DNA of 64,000 nucleotides, taken from positions 26,934,628 to 26,998,627 of the forward strand of contig NC_084897.1 in the NCBI RefSeq assembly GCF_958979055.1. Direction: 5' to 3'. The stretch's first letter is position 1, and every line of letters starts with the position of its first letter. This document shows, piece by piece, positions 9,671 through 23,600 of this stretch. The position numbers and the translations under genes are program-made. This DNA comes from Alnus glutinosa. Its lineage: Eukaryota; Streptophyta; Magnoliopsida; Fagales; Betulaceae. The notes beneath the pieces were generated by a model that was not told the DNA's origin, made no database searches, and worked only from the letters and a program-made list of their open reading frames with translations.

Positions 9671-12226
9671 CATGCATTTGACATGTGTCACGTCCTTTGT
9701 TAATTTTTTTAAAAATACGTGTAAAAATTACTTTCTTAAAAAATAAATATTAGTTTAATAGACTAAATTAAAAATATTTTTTTCTAATTTAATTTGGAAG
9801 AGACATTTATCCTTCCAAAATATATGTACCATCAATGAGTAAAAAGTTTTAAAATGGAGCAATGCTAAAATAATGTGATAATTCATAATTTTTAATAAAA
9901 CTGATGAGAAGCTAGGGCTTTTGAATGGGGTTCTACTTGTAGATAAAGGACTAAAGGAGAACTATAAAATTGCATATAAAAGAGTAGCTCTAAAACAGTT
10001 ATTGATAGAATTTGGATACCAATATCACCCACATTTACCAAAAACTTGGAAAAAATAACAATTAATTGATATGCGAAAATAACACAATCTCATGTAAATA
10101 ACATGATCATCCATGCAGCAAGGTTTACGAAGAACATCCACCAACTTGGTCCTCAACTAATTCGGACAAACAGTCTTTAAATAAACATCTTAATTAAAAA
10201 AAAAAAAAAACTACAAATTAAATTTTCATGTGACTATCAGAGACAATCATTTGATCACTATTGCAGTGTATCACAGGTCCTTGGACCCTGGTCCTTATAC
10301 CATGTGATTTTAAAAGATTCCCAGAGGATCCGGATTATGATTAAAAAAAAAAAAACATTTAGAAGAGCCACTGTTTTTGGGATTAAGGTCTCTCTAATCT
10401 CTAACGATTTAGAAATGAATGGTCTAGATTGAGTCACGTAAATAGAGTGGCCGACCATATAACACTCAAATCTCACATGGAAAAAATGATTAGTCCATAT
10501 ATATATATATATAAAATGAGTGGCTTGTCATATATTAATTTATTATAAAATGAGGCTGGACTTAATTTAGCACAAATGTGAATAATATTTGTCCTTAATT
10601 ATTACAGGCCGACAACTCCTTCCTTGTTCACAATCACCCGCATCCATCTGTCTCAGACTAGAAACTCTCGAACATTTGATTCTTGTTCTTTCATGGTCGT
10701 CCTCACTTTTGCTACTTCTGTCTTCTCCCCCTCGTTATCAACGACAGAACATTTGGCTCAGCCTCATGCTTCGCCCATAGCTCTCTACCACAACCATCAG
10801 CACCAGGAACAATGTCAATTGACACATTTTGCAAGCATGCACTCAACCAATCAGAAAGGGTCCCAAACTAGGCTATCATCATTGTCTATAGAGGCAAGTG
10901 TTTCGACAGCAAAGATCGAGTTCTTTGAGAATAGAAGTGATTTGGGAGTTTTTATTCGTTGGAGTTGGGGTTCAACTATCCTTGATGGTCAGGGGTGGCG
11001 AAGAGCGATTGAGAATCATCCTTAAACTTTTATAAAAGGTGATCGCACTAGTCATTCATTTCTAAAGAGATGGTTGGGGAGTAGTATATTATTAGATGCA
11101 TCATATTTAAATTATTACCCTAAATCAATTTCATTTGAAGTAGAGAATATTTTATTTTGGGGAGAAATATTATTGTACTAAACCTCAACCAAAAAAGAAA
11201 AAAAAGAAAAAAGAAAAAAAGAAAAAGGAGAAGCCTTTTTTATTCTGTGTCGCCGTCTCACTCTACCTCGCGCGCTCTACTACTCTCTGAAAGTTGTTCT
11301 TCTATCTCTCTGCTGAATAACGGGCCTAGCCGAGCCTCTATTCCATAGTATACCAAGACAGGCGGCCATAGCCAGACCAGGTACTCTCTTTTAATTAGTT
11401 TTCCTTTGTGATTTCTCTGGGATTACGTTAATAACCTTAATACTGTTGTTCCTTTTCCTCCATTTGTTTTCTCGGAAAATTTTCTTAAGAACAAAGTTCG
11501 TTTTTAAGTGTAAAGGTTTGGTCTTTCATGAATCTAACCGGGTTCTGAAGGTTCCCTTTTTTCGGTTATAATTTTTTTCTGGGTTTTTCTCTTTTTCATT
11601 TGGGATGTATATTTCGGAGGATTTTTGGTGCCAGTTTGCTTTGGAAAATAATTATTTTCAAACCCGAAATTGGTTTATAGACAGGAAATACTTTCGCGGG
11701 AAAAAATTTCCTGCGAAGCAAACACAGCGTTTGGGAATATGATGGATTGATTGGAAGCTTAAGTTCAATATGATAGATATTAACTCCTTTGCAGTGTATG
11801 AGAATATGAATTTAGTCTAGGGATATGAATTTCCGTTTAATAGCCGATGACACATGCTGCCACAGAATTTGGATTTATTTTGTTGTTCTTCTCTGAAACA
11901 TGAATCCATGGTTTGTTTTTAAATGTGTTGTTGGGGTTTCTGTTATTGTGTTTGATTTCAATTATATAAAGAAAGAAAGAAAAATATTTAAATGGAGTAG
12001 AGAAAGATCGTGTTATAAAAGAAAAGAAAAAAAAAAGATCTAGAGAGTGGGATGCAAGTGGGTAGAGAAAATAGAAAGTGAGTTTTTAAGCTAAAATTTG
12101 GGTAAACTTTGTTGAGCGAAATGTGAATGCTCTTAGGGGAAGAAAAGCCTTCAAACTCCACTTCCGTAAGACACAGACAGAAACAGAAGACAGAGCAAGA
12201 GTGAGGCCGAACACTGCTTCCAAAAC
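9671..12226. other. Region upstream of DIS3
   Basis: About 2.5 kb of AT-rich DNA with a TA microsatellite (about 10498-10513) and an unrecognised 133-codon frame (10624-11025). Near 11230-11382 lies a pyrimidine- and GC-richer patch ending CCAG/GTACTC, which could be a non-coding first exon. DIS3 promoter elements could not be identified with confidence. Confidence 0.4.
10624..11025 (+). other. Unrecognised 133-codon frame
   Basis: An uninterrupted frame with many His, Ser and Thr residues, ending in a segment with K-I-E-F-F-E-N and F-I-R-W-S-W-G-S. I do not recognise the family. It has no signal peptide, no recognisable catalytic motif and no obvious partner exon, and it sits in repeat-bearing intergenic DNA. 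A transposon fragment is as likely as a gene. Confidence 0.2.
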
Positions 12227-15200
12227 ATGTTGCACAGCAAGACATTCGTCAAGAAAACCAGAGGCGGCAAAGTGAACAAGGTCTTTTACACTTTTCTTAA
12301 CCCTACCTCTTAACTTTTCGCTCTTTCTTTCTTCACCTCAATCTTTTTTTTTTTTTTTCTTTTTTCTTCATCTCAGCAAGTGAGAGAGCACTATCTCAGA
12401 GACGATATCTACTGTGGAGCTCCCATCTGCAAAGTCTGTGATTCCTCCGCTTCTCGCTTGAGTCCTTCTGCTTCCACCATTCTCATTGTCGACACTAATG
12501 TCGTTCTCAATCAGGTAATTGTCAATTTTCAAATTTTTATGCTTACTGATATTTTTGCCTACTATTTGATACTGTTTTGTTTGTGATTATTTGCTTGCAG
12601 ATTGATTTGCTTGAGAACCCGGCGATTGACGATGTTGTCATGCTATCGATCGTGCTGGATGAGGTTAAGAACAGGAACACATCGGTGTACAATAGAGTTA
12701 GAACTCTCTGCAGCAATTCCTTGAGGAGGTTTTTTGTGTTTGCTAATGAACACCACAAGTATGCTCCTTTACTTTATCATGTAATTATTTTCAACTATTT
12801 GAATGCTTATACCAACGTGGTGACCATGGCTCATATAATCTTTAGCTTGCAATAGATTAGATGACATATTTGTCATGCTTTGTTCTATCGGGATGCCTTT
12901 GAGCTTTGAATGTGTAAGAGAAACTGAATATCTCTATTGGTGTTTTACACGTGGTTGAAGCATGCTCACATGGGGTAGTAGTACAATTTTCATAGGATGT
13001 GCAGGTGTGATCCTTTTGGCTTTGGTAAATTATACGGGCATAGTGGACTTGAAATATATGCGTGAATTTTCGAGTTAGAAGACAAAATGGATGTTTATTA
13101 GTATTTTTTTCTTCTTCCTTTATGGTTATCCCAGCAGTTGTGTGATTAATTTCTCAACTTCAATTTGATTTCATGGTTATTGCTTTATGTTTATCTTTTA
13201 GTTGTTGGTGGTGATGTTGTTGTCACCATTGGGTTTTATGCATTGTGTGATATTGTTTCCGTTTCTTTATTTGTAGGGATACTTTTGTCAAGGAAATGAA
13301 TAAAGAAAGTAAAAATGATCGTAATGACAGAGGTTTGCTCTTTGCATGATTACAGAATTATGAGAATTTATGATATGCTCCACGTTTATAGACATTGTTT
13401 TATATCAGTATCTTGCTTGTTCATCTATACTCTTAATTAAAGAAGACCCTCAAGCAGTGTTCACCCATAAAGTTTGCCCTTTCCATTTTATGGAAGTCCT
13501 TCAAACTTGAAATTTTAGTTCATAGGAACAATGATTTGATAATTAAAGTAGGACGTACACTTTTCGCACCTCTAATTCCCACCTCTATTGCTCTCGCAAA
13601 TAACTACTAATTTCAATTAATTATCTTCCACCTACCTTCTCTCCTTCCTCTCCAACAACACTGAAATCGTAAATTGTAGTCATGCACATGTATCGAGTGT
13701 GTGATAATCACTTCTTGGTAGCTATAATTTTTGACTTACTTCATGAAGGCATTTTCAAATTTCCAAGTCTTGACATCTATAAGTCTCAATTCAGCAATTC
13801 GGGTGGCTGCTCAATGGTATCAGAGTCATCTTGGTGGTGCAGCTCAGGTTTTACTTATAACTAATGACAGGGAGAATAAGAGGAAGGCCATAGAAGAGGG
13901 CATTTCTGCCGAGACAAGTAAGAATGTTTTTTTGTAGTTCTGGCATCTCATCATTGGCACCAATACCTGCATATTGCCTACCAACATTGTCATCATCATA
14001 CTTATCAAAAAAAACATTGTCATCATCATGATTATGATTATTTATCTTAATTATTGTGGATGAAGCTTACTTGTGAATGTTGTCTTGTTTTCAGTTGAGT
14101 CATATGTGAAATCATTGGGTCGACCTGATTTGCTTGACCTGCTAGTCCAACCTTCATCAGAAGATGTTGACATGGACGAAGTTGAAGATTTGAGACCGTC
14201 AAAGAGGAAAGTCATTTATACAGAGGTTTGTTATTTGAGTTTGCATATCTTCATTGTTGTTGGATTTAGTTAGTTATGACGTCCATGAAAGAAAAATGTG
14301 GTTTAATAATTTTATTTCTATCTGTTCTCTTTATAGCATAAGCCCATGTCTGAGATTACTTCTGGATTGCATCGTGGAATATACCATCAAGGAAAACTTC
14401 GTGTTAATCGTTATAATCCATTTGAAGCTTATGTCGGGAGTGAGAGCATTGGTGATGAAATAATTATTTATGGTCGTACAAACATGAATAGGGCTTTTGA
14501 TGGTGACATAGTGGCAGTAGAACTTCTGCCCCAAGATCAGTGGCATGAAGAGAAGTCTCTATCTATAGCAGATGAAGGTATGTTAGTCCTCTCACCTCTT
14601 GGGTCTTTTAGAAGGTAGAAATCTGATTAAACATATTATTACGTATGTGGTCCATGTCTGTGCTATTGATGCATCTTCAAATTGCGAAAAATAAGTGTAA
14701 AAAGTTGCTTTGTTGTGAAGGACAGTGGATGGATCCTTCTTGTTTGTGTTTAGTCCCATTCATTTTGGAAGTTGTTTCTATTTCTATATCCATTCTTCCT
14801 CACTCCTCCAGTGGAAAAAAGTTCCTTAGATGTATGAGCTTCTGAGCTCTGCTCCTGGGCTCTGCTATGGTTACTTAGCTCTTAACTTCAAGAAAACTAT
14901 CTACCTTATTTTTGTGTAGTTTTAGAGGAAATTTAAATGCGGTGGGCTGGAAGATTACTGGACCTCTTTCAGCCCAATAGCCACTCTCAGCAGTTAAAAC
15001 TCTTCTGGAGCATATGGTGTGAGCTGATCCTAATAATATAGACAAAATTAAGTTTTTCATTGAGAAAAACAATCAAGATATAGCATGGTTGTCTACTTAT
15101 TTGCCTGCCCTCTTGCTTTTTGCCCTTTTTTGATATTTCCAGTTTTTTCATTCACTTAATGCAACTTTTACTTATGTTGCTTATTGAGAGAACCTTGTGT

Positions 15201-17648
15201 GGAAATTTGAATGTAGCAATAATAAAATCAACATTAATTACTTATAAATTAGCAACAAGAATTATGCAGGTGGAAAATTGAAATATTTAATTATAGTGTC
15301 CTGTTTGGGTTGGGGTTTGAACCTGTGAGCTGGGGTTGGCTTAAAAAGTTTCAAGTCCCTTTTTGTTTTTAAAGTTTCATTTGGGATGGGAAATGATCAA
15401 ACACTAACAATAGATAGGATAAAGAGGGAAAACTCTTTTGCTGAGAGAAAGTAAATAAGAACAGGAAAGATACAACTACATCAAAAGAACAAGTGGGGGG
15501 AAACAGACACATAGGACCTATATTTGTTTTATCTATCAAAGACCCCAGCAAGTTGGAGTTTTCCTTGACTTGCCCAAATTTGCAGGAAGACAGAACAGGT
15601 TGCTTTAATGGTTTCTCAGGAGGTCAACAATGGAGGGGTCGTAGGACCCTCTTCCCCTTTGAGTGGTTGCTTTAATGGTTTCTCCCATTCTCGGAATTGG
15701 CCAGTTGGTTTTGATCATAACGAGGAGATTGTGGTGTGTGAGGAGGATGAAGATGATTATTGGGATGGTTTGCCATTAGATTGGGCGATGGATGGAGATT
15801 TTGGGGAGGAGGCATTGGCTATTCGGGATGCCATGGAAAAGGAGTTCCAATTTTTTGCGCGTCAGAAGTCTAAAGGGAAAAGGGAGCTTCTAAATTTGCA
15901 TAGTTCCATTAACTATGGTGATGCGAACTATCCCTCTAGGCGTAGGAAAGGCAAGGCACACATGTTGTAGGTTTGTTGTGCCTTGAAGGGTAGTGGGTAG
16001 TTCTGTTCTTAGTTGGGTTCTTTTGTAGCTTGTTTCGGTTCTTTTGTGTTCTAGGGCCTTGGTGTTGCGGGTTTTTTTTGGGTTAGCTTTGGTTGTTCTT
16101 GTGTATACTTCATGTGTACTTAGGGGCGCCTTACGCTTTCTTTAATAAAGTTCTTCTTACTTTTCAAAAAAAAAAAAACTTGCCTTTTCAAACGATGGCT
16201 CTAGTTGAGAGTTAATCTAAATATCCTCTCTCTTGCCAGTTCAAACTTTGCGTTTGGTTGAGAGTAAACTTGAGTCTATCCTCCCCCCGCCCCTCCAAAA
16301 TAATATATATATATATATCTTAAAAGGTTCTATTAACACCTTGCAGAGGATGTGGAAGAAGATGTTCATCTAGTTCCAAGCAGTGCTGATGATGCTCCTA
16401 GACCTGCAATGCTAGTGCAAGGTTCTGCTGGAGACACAAATGCTGTCTCATCTCGTCCATCCGGCTGTGTTGTTGGTATTATAAAACGTAACTGGCATTC
16501 GTAAGTTGACTTCTTATTCAGAGACCTTCGGTGTTTTACAAAAATATTGTGATTGTAGTACCATGTTCAATTATGCTTTTGTTTATACATGTCTCCGTTG
16601 AAAATGACGTGAATCATCATAGTGTGAACTTTCAGTCTCTTTGGTAGAATTCATGTTAGGCCAGGATTGACTTGCTATAGTCCTATTGCCACGCACTTTG
16701 CATCCATATGTCTGCACATTCTAGTTTGGTTAAGTATACGTACACAAGCTGGTTCTTAATTCTTTCACGATTCTTATTTTTGTGGAAGATTGATAGTGGG
16801 TATTTTTTTCTTAGTTGGCTGATGCTTTTTTCTTTTTTTTGAACATTGATTAATTGTGGAACTCAGTACCTCTTCTTATCATGTGTTCTGTCAATTTATC
16901 TTTGTTATCACTAGTTTGCTTTGGATGTGCCATCCTTCAATGCATGGTACTGCACTGATAGCATCTAATGATAGAGACTCTTCTGATTTAATATTTTTAC
17001 TTATATTCTCTAGTTTTATGCATGTCTGACATTCATGGAAGTCAATAATGAACTCTGAGTGAGCCTCGTGCAGATGATGCTTATAGCTTACCTATATGTG
17101 TCATATTTGTGGCTGGCTAGATGCATGTGAACCACTTGTAATTCATGGTGCGACTTTTATTGAGTCTTATTCTTGTTGGTCAAAAGTACTAATAGAATCT
17201 TTTAGTTAACTAATTATTATATTTTAGCTTACAATTGCCTAATCTTGTTGATATAAGCTTAAATGATTTTCATATAGCATAGTGTACTCATAAATGGGTT
17301 CAGTTTTTTGATATAAGCTTAAATGATTTTGTGCAGTTATTGTGGATCTTTAGAGCCAATGCCTATGCCTGCAGGTAGTGGTGGTACAGCCCATGCCTTA
17401 TTTGTCTCCAAAGATCGCAGAATCCCAAAGATTCGGATCCAAACTCGACAGCTTGAGAATCTTCTCGACAAGAGAATTATTGTGGCAGTTGATTCTTGGG
17501 ACCGTCTATCTCGATATCCTTCTGGACACTATGTACGGACCATAGGAGAAATAGGTGACAGAGATACTGAAAGTGAGGTATGTAATCTCAATGTCCTTCT
17601 GGCCACTGTGTACGGACCATAGGAGAAATAGGTCTGAAAGTGAGGCAT

Positions 17649-17688
<40 letters not shown>

Positions 17689-20600
17689 ATTGTGTACGGA
17701 GCATAGGAGAAATAGTTGACAGAGATACTGAAAGTGAGGTATGTAATCTCAATGTTCTTCTGGCCACTGTGTACAGACCATAGGAGAAATAGGTCTGTAA
17801 GTGAGGCATTTCACACACACACACACACACACACACAGAGTTTAGGGTGATATACCTATCAACTGACTGACAAATTTAGATGAAAGCAATGTCAATTAGT
17901 TTTCTTGGTGCTGCAGGTGGTGTTGATAGAGAATGATATAAACTCGAGACCGTTTTCTTCTCAAGTTCTGGCATGCTTGCCACCATTGCCATGGTCTGTG
18001 TCTTCTGAAGATTTGGCAAATCCTATTAGGCAGGATTTGCGACATTTGTGTGTCTTTAGCGTGGATCCTCCAGGTATGATACCCATTGATTCATCCTTTC
18101 ACTTTTCTTGATCAATAGCCATCATCATCATCATCATCATCACCGCCTATAATACTTCTTCTCTTTTTTAAATATTTATGATTTGTTTTGTTCTGATATT
18201 TCTTGATTTTGGACATGTTTGGGTAGTATATTAGATATTAAATATCATAATGCATCCGTCTGGTTTGTGCAGGATGCAAGGATATTGATGATGCACTGCA
18301 CTGTACATCTCTTCCAACCGGAAATTTTGAAGTTGGAGTTCGTATCCTATAACCTGCTGAAAATGTCAATATAAATGGAGTTTGAGATTGATTGCATTTT
18401 AAGGTTGATGGGCATATAGAGGAAAATATACATATTATATGTTTCTATCCATGGGTTGCAAAAGGAAAAATCTTTGCAGTAGTTAGTTGTTAGTACTAAG
18501 TCTTTGGATTTCAAACAGTATTGCTTATATAGACATTGTAGCAGATTGCAAATTATATAACCCCTTAAATTTATCATTGTTATACATATTGGATCACTTA
18601 ATATTTTTTAGGGGAAGAGGCTTTTTGATGTTGGTATATAATTCTTCTCCACATAGTTTCTTGTGAGTGGTTGTTCAAGTGTAAACATATAGCCACAACG
18701 TTCATCTTTAATGACATTCAATTAGATATTGCTGATGTAACGAATTTTGTGCACCCCGGCACCCCACTTGATGATGAAGCTTCACAAAGGGGCACATCTG
18801 TATACCTTGTTGAGCGTCGTATTGACATGCTTCCAAAACCTCTTACAGAAGGTAAACTGTTTTCCTCTTCTTCTCATCTTATGAGTACACTATGCTATAT
18901 GAAGTGTTTGTCGTTCTTGTGGTTGATTGTTCTTTGGTGTAAAGCTCATTCAGTTTAGTTTTTACCTTGCAGACATATGTTCTCTTCGAGCTGATGTGGA
19001 AAGGCTAGCATTCTCTGTGATTTGGGTATGTGTTACTTCACTAATTAATCATGATATGACATCTGGTAATTTGATTTAGTTTCTTTTCTAAGAAACAAGC
19101 ATTTCTCTTATAAGTAAATGTTTTAGAAGGAGCAGAATTCCAGATTCCTGCAATTTGTTAATTGGTGATATTTAATGAGATGAAAAAATCACAGTTTATA
19201 GGCTCTCTCCCCCACTATTAAATGTGCTTGCACTGGCAGATGGAGTGTCCCCCTGGCTTTTGAAATTCCTCCCTTATATTATGCTGAGATATCTAAATTT
19301 AATTTTTTTTTTCTCTTTTATTTGTGTTCTCTCTCTTTTTTTTTTCTTTTTTTTTTTTTTTTTTTTTTTTAACTTATTATGAGTAAAACAATTGTATTGG
19401 CTCTTTATAATCCAAAGACAATCACTTACATTTTATAACTATATTTTAAATTACTTATTATGTTGAAATTGATCATTACTAACCATGTAATCGTAATGTT
19501 CAACACTTTATATACATGGATAGTAGCACATCATAGCGTGCTTCTTTCTATTTTTTTTCTAATTTTCGAACTTTTGTTCATCTATTTCTCTTGATTAAGA
19601 GATTCTCTTGTATATTTCCTGTGTACTAGGGTTGCGCCGTTTAGCAATTTTTTAATGAGATTGCATTACTTATAAAAATAAAAATGTTACTTTTACAAAC
19701 ATCATGTTCCAAAACTTTACACAAACTATATTCTACCATTGATTTTGAAAATTAAATTAGGTATCTAGAGATGCAAAATTGAGGTTTGTTTGAGTTTTGT
19801 GGATGAGAATTTTAAGAAATGACATTTATTCTATTTTCATATGAGGTAATGGTCAATCACTGCTCATCGGGTTATGTGCTTACAGAGTGTCCATTAATTT
19901 CACTTCAGTGCGACAATTAGATAGGGCAGATGAGGTTGTGATCATTGTCGACTTGAGACTAGACCATTAATTATCAATATAGGCGATATAGGCTATTGTG
20001 ATAGGCTACTAATGCTAAAGTTTCCCATCTCAATGCATAGCCTGGTCTCTGCGTGTATTTACCTGCCTCTCTTCTGCCTCTGCCTCTGCATGCATGACAC
20101 ACCTATGTAGTTTACAAGTGTGTTTATTGTGGATACACATTTGTTAAATTACTACTTGAGGATAGAAGCTTATCTGTCAATACATATACTGTTTTTTCCA
20201 TGTATGTATACATATAGCATCTTGAATATGGTATATTTTGGTGGGAGGCGATTCACCTCAGATTACATATTTTGTAATTCTTTAGAAATTTTGAGGAACA
20301 AATCATCTTTGCTTTTACCGGAGATGTGTTATGCACCTAATTTACCTGATATCATCTGACCAACGTGACAGACATGCATAGCCACATTCATATGTAGACA
20401 AATGCATGCATAATTGCATATGCCTTAATGCGAATTCACATGCACATAGGTGGCATTGCTGATTCAGCTGAACATGTCTGAGATGCCTTTTTGTTTTTTG
20501 GTTTCCTGCTTTCATATTTGCCTAATTTCAGGAGATGACACCTGAAGCAGAGATTATTTCTACAAGATACACAAAAAGTGTTATAAAATCTTGTGCAGCA

Positions 20601-23600
20601 TTGTCTTACATTGAAGCTCAGGCAAGGATGGATGACAGGTGCTATTCTATTCCAATTTTGGTTGATTTCTATTCCTTTGTATTTTTTCTCAAATTATAAT
20701 GATGATGCATCTTTTTTTTTTTTATAAGTAAAATATATTGAAAAGGCGCAAAGGGGCGCAACCCATAGAACACATGACGTATACAAGAAGCCCCTAATAT
20801 AAAGAACAGAGAGAACAGCTATCTAAAAATTCAAAATAAGAACATTCATGCATTAACTGAATTTTTTTCTCTCCACAAAAACAACATTTGATGCATCTTT
20901 TTATTGAAGAAGCTATTCCCACCCCCACAAAAATTTCCTCAGTCCAACATAAGTCTTTATAACTAATTGCCTAAATTGCCCTTTGTTTCTGATCCGTAAC
21001 AACTAGTTGCCTCGTCATCTGTTTCATGTTGGTGGCTATTAACGTCTATGATTTCCCTGTCAATTGACAAATTGGTAGCTCTTATATTTAATCCCTAATC
21101 CTTATATTTTTCCCTTAAAATTTTCAAAATACCTAGATACAGGTCGTGGTGGGTCTCAGCCTGTCTTTTACGTGTATCTTCTCGTCTCTTCTTTTGTCTT
21201 GTTAGTGTGAAATTGTTTTTATTGTCTTTGTTGATTGCTTCTAATCATAAAACCTGTGGGGAAAGTTGAGCATGTCTCGTCTGTTCCATTTTCATAATGA
21301 AATATAATGCGAACTTGTTTCCATTTATAATGTTTTTAATTTCATTTCATTTTTATGTTGAAACTGTTTGATCGCTTTCATGTTATTTTCAGTCGGTTGG
21401 TGGATCCATTAACCACAGATTTGAGAAATATGAATGGTCTAGCAAAGGTTAGCATACTCTGGAGACTACCTTAGCCATTTGTTCATGATATGACTAGACT
21501 GTAATCCTACTTTTTTTCTGTTTGGATTTCCCTGAGAAGTCTGATTTTTACTTGCCTGCAGATAATGAGGTTGAGGCGTATTGAGAGAGGAGCCTTAACT
21601 CTTGCTTCTGCTGAAGTCAAGTTTCAAATTGACACCGAGACTCATGACCCTCTTGATATTGGTATGTTGTTTGAATGGCAAGTTTTCTTTTCCTATAGAT
21701 CCAAATTAAAAAATGGTTTTAATTATGGTGAAAATGAGTCACCAGTCTTATTTCCTTGATCAATTTCTAAATAATCATCTGGATCCGTAAACTATATACT
21801 AATGGCTTAGTCCAATGGCCCAATGATGCTTTTGAAGCATGGAACATTGTTGTTCTATTATCTTTTTTTTTTTTTTTGATAAGTAAGAGAGATATCATTA
21901 AAAAGCTCAAAGCGCAATCAAGTACACAGGAAGTATACAAGAAAAGCAACTAGGAAGAAAAAGAAAACAGAACAAGGAAATCATTAAAACTAAGAGGTAA
22001 AGGTGCGAGGAAATCACAAGTACAAATTATAAAGTGTATGTGGATTGGAGAGGTTACAACATTATATGGTATAGGTTTATGGTTTTCTTGATTGGTTCCT
22101 ATTTTAATTTCATTTTTTTTTCTCTTTCAATAATTTTTTGGATATTGCTAATACATGAGTTGTTTCTGCAGGTATGTACCAGATTCGGGAAGCAAACCAA
22201 ATGGTTGAGGAGTTTATGCTTGCTGCTAATGTTTCAGTTGCACAAAAAATCCTCAAACATTTTCCTTTGTGTTCACTGTTAAGGTAAACTGGTGGTTTTT
22301 ACATTGTCTGCATCTCCCCCCCCCCAACACACACACACACCAAAAAAAAAATAAAAAAAACAGGCACGTTAATGTTGGTTATGGTTCATATTTTGACTAG
22401 AGAATTCAGAATTTAATGTTTAGTGTGTACGAAATTTAACACCCCCTGCCTTAATAAATACTTTGTCTAGGCATTTTATACGTGACACTACTATTACCTT
22501 AAAATATTGCAGCGGAAATTGCTATATATATTTTTTGAACATTAAACATAACTAGAGGCCGTAAAGAAAATACTAGAGCGCCATCACAAACATAACTACA
22601 TAAATATTCACAATGTCTACAATGTTAGGTCTTAATAATTATACAAACCACTAAACTGTACATCACTGGTCACCAAATGACGACTATACATACTCAAGTC
22701 ATCGCCCGGGTCTGATCAGTCTTCCACAAAATCTAGTACAGAACTCAAAAGCTAAGTCTCAAAAGCTTGACCACCCCCAACCTAGGGTGGTCAAGCGTAC
22801 CACCCTGCTCAACATAGGGCCATCGAGTGTACTACCCTGCTTGACGTAGGGTTGTGGAACATACGACCCTATTCCACCTACTGTCAAGCATACTACCCTG
22901 CTAATAGAACGAAGAACTTACCTTATTATTATATTACCCAAACGAGGAGATAGACTATCAGCTTATCTCTGCCGTTGCAGGTCCTTCTCCTGTAGCGGAG
23001 ACGGCCCTCTTTTTTTTTTTTTTTGGGTTTGTTTGTTCACCGCGGCACAAAATCATGAAGAAGCTGGAATAATTCAGAAAGAGTTGCCACCAAAAATGCG
23101 CAACCATTTTCACCGAAAATCTCCAAAACTTCAACAAGGTCACTACCCACCGAAAATTTCCAATACCCAACAAAAATTCTAAAGAAATTTCAAGCACCCA
23201 TCCTCTCCTCCATTCAGGCATGGCCAAGAAAACACCATACCAGAACATTTTTCCAAAAGACTTCAGGTATCAAAAGAAAAGAACATTCACCTTGGAGAGG
23301 GATTTAGCCCCAATTGGTAGCCTCTTTCTTCCTCTCTGGGGGAAGTATGAGATATTTTTCACATGCTGAAGTTTTCTCCCCAAGTTTTAAAAAGATGCCA
23401 TTTCATTCACTATCTAATGAAGCCTCTCATAACCCACGTGCACCTCAAACCGCACGCCCCCCTTTATTTTAGTTCCCTCCCCCTAGTTCAATTACCACAA
23501 TACCCCCTAGTTCAATTTTCTAACTCCTAACTAACTAACTAACCTGCCAATCCTAACAAAATTAACTAACTAAATATTTTATTCTAAATCTAGATTAATT

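Noticed and set aside
17588..17836. Cys-Val and Ser-Leu rich frame
   Set aside because: Translation of (CA)n and (GA)n repeats in DIS3 intron 9.
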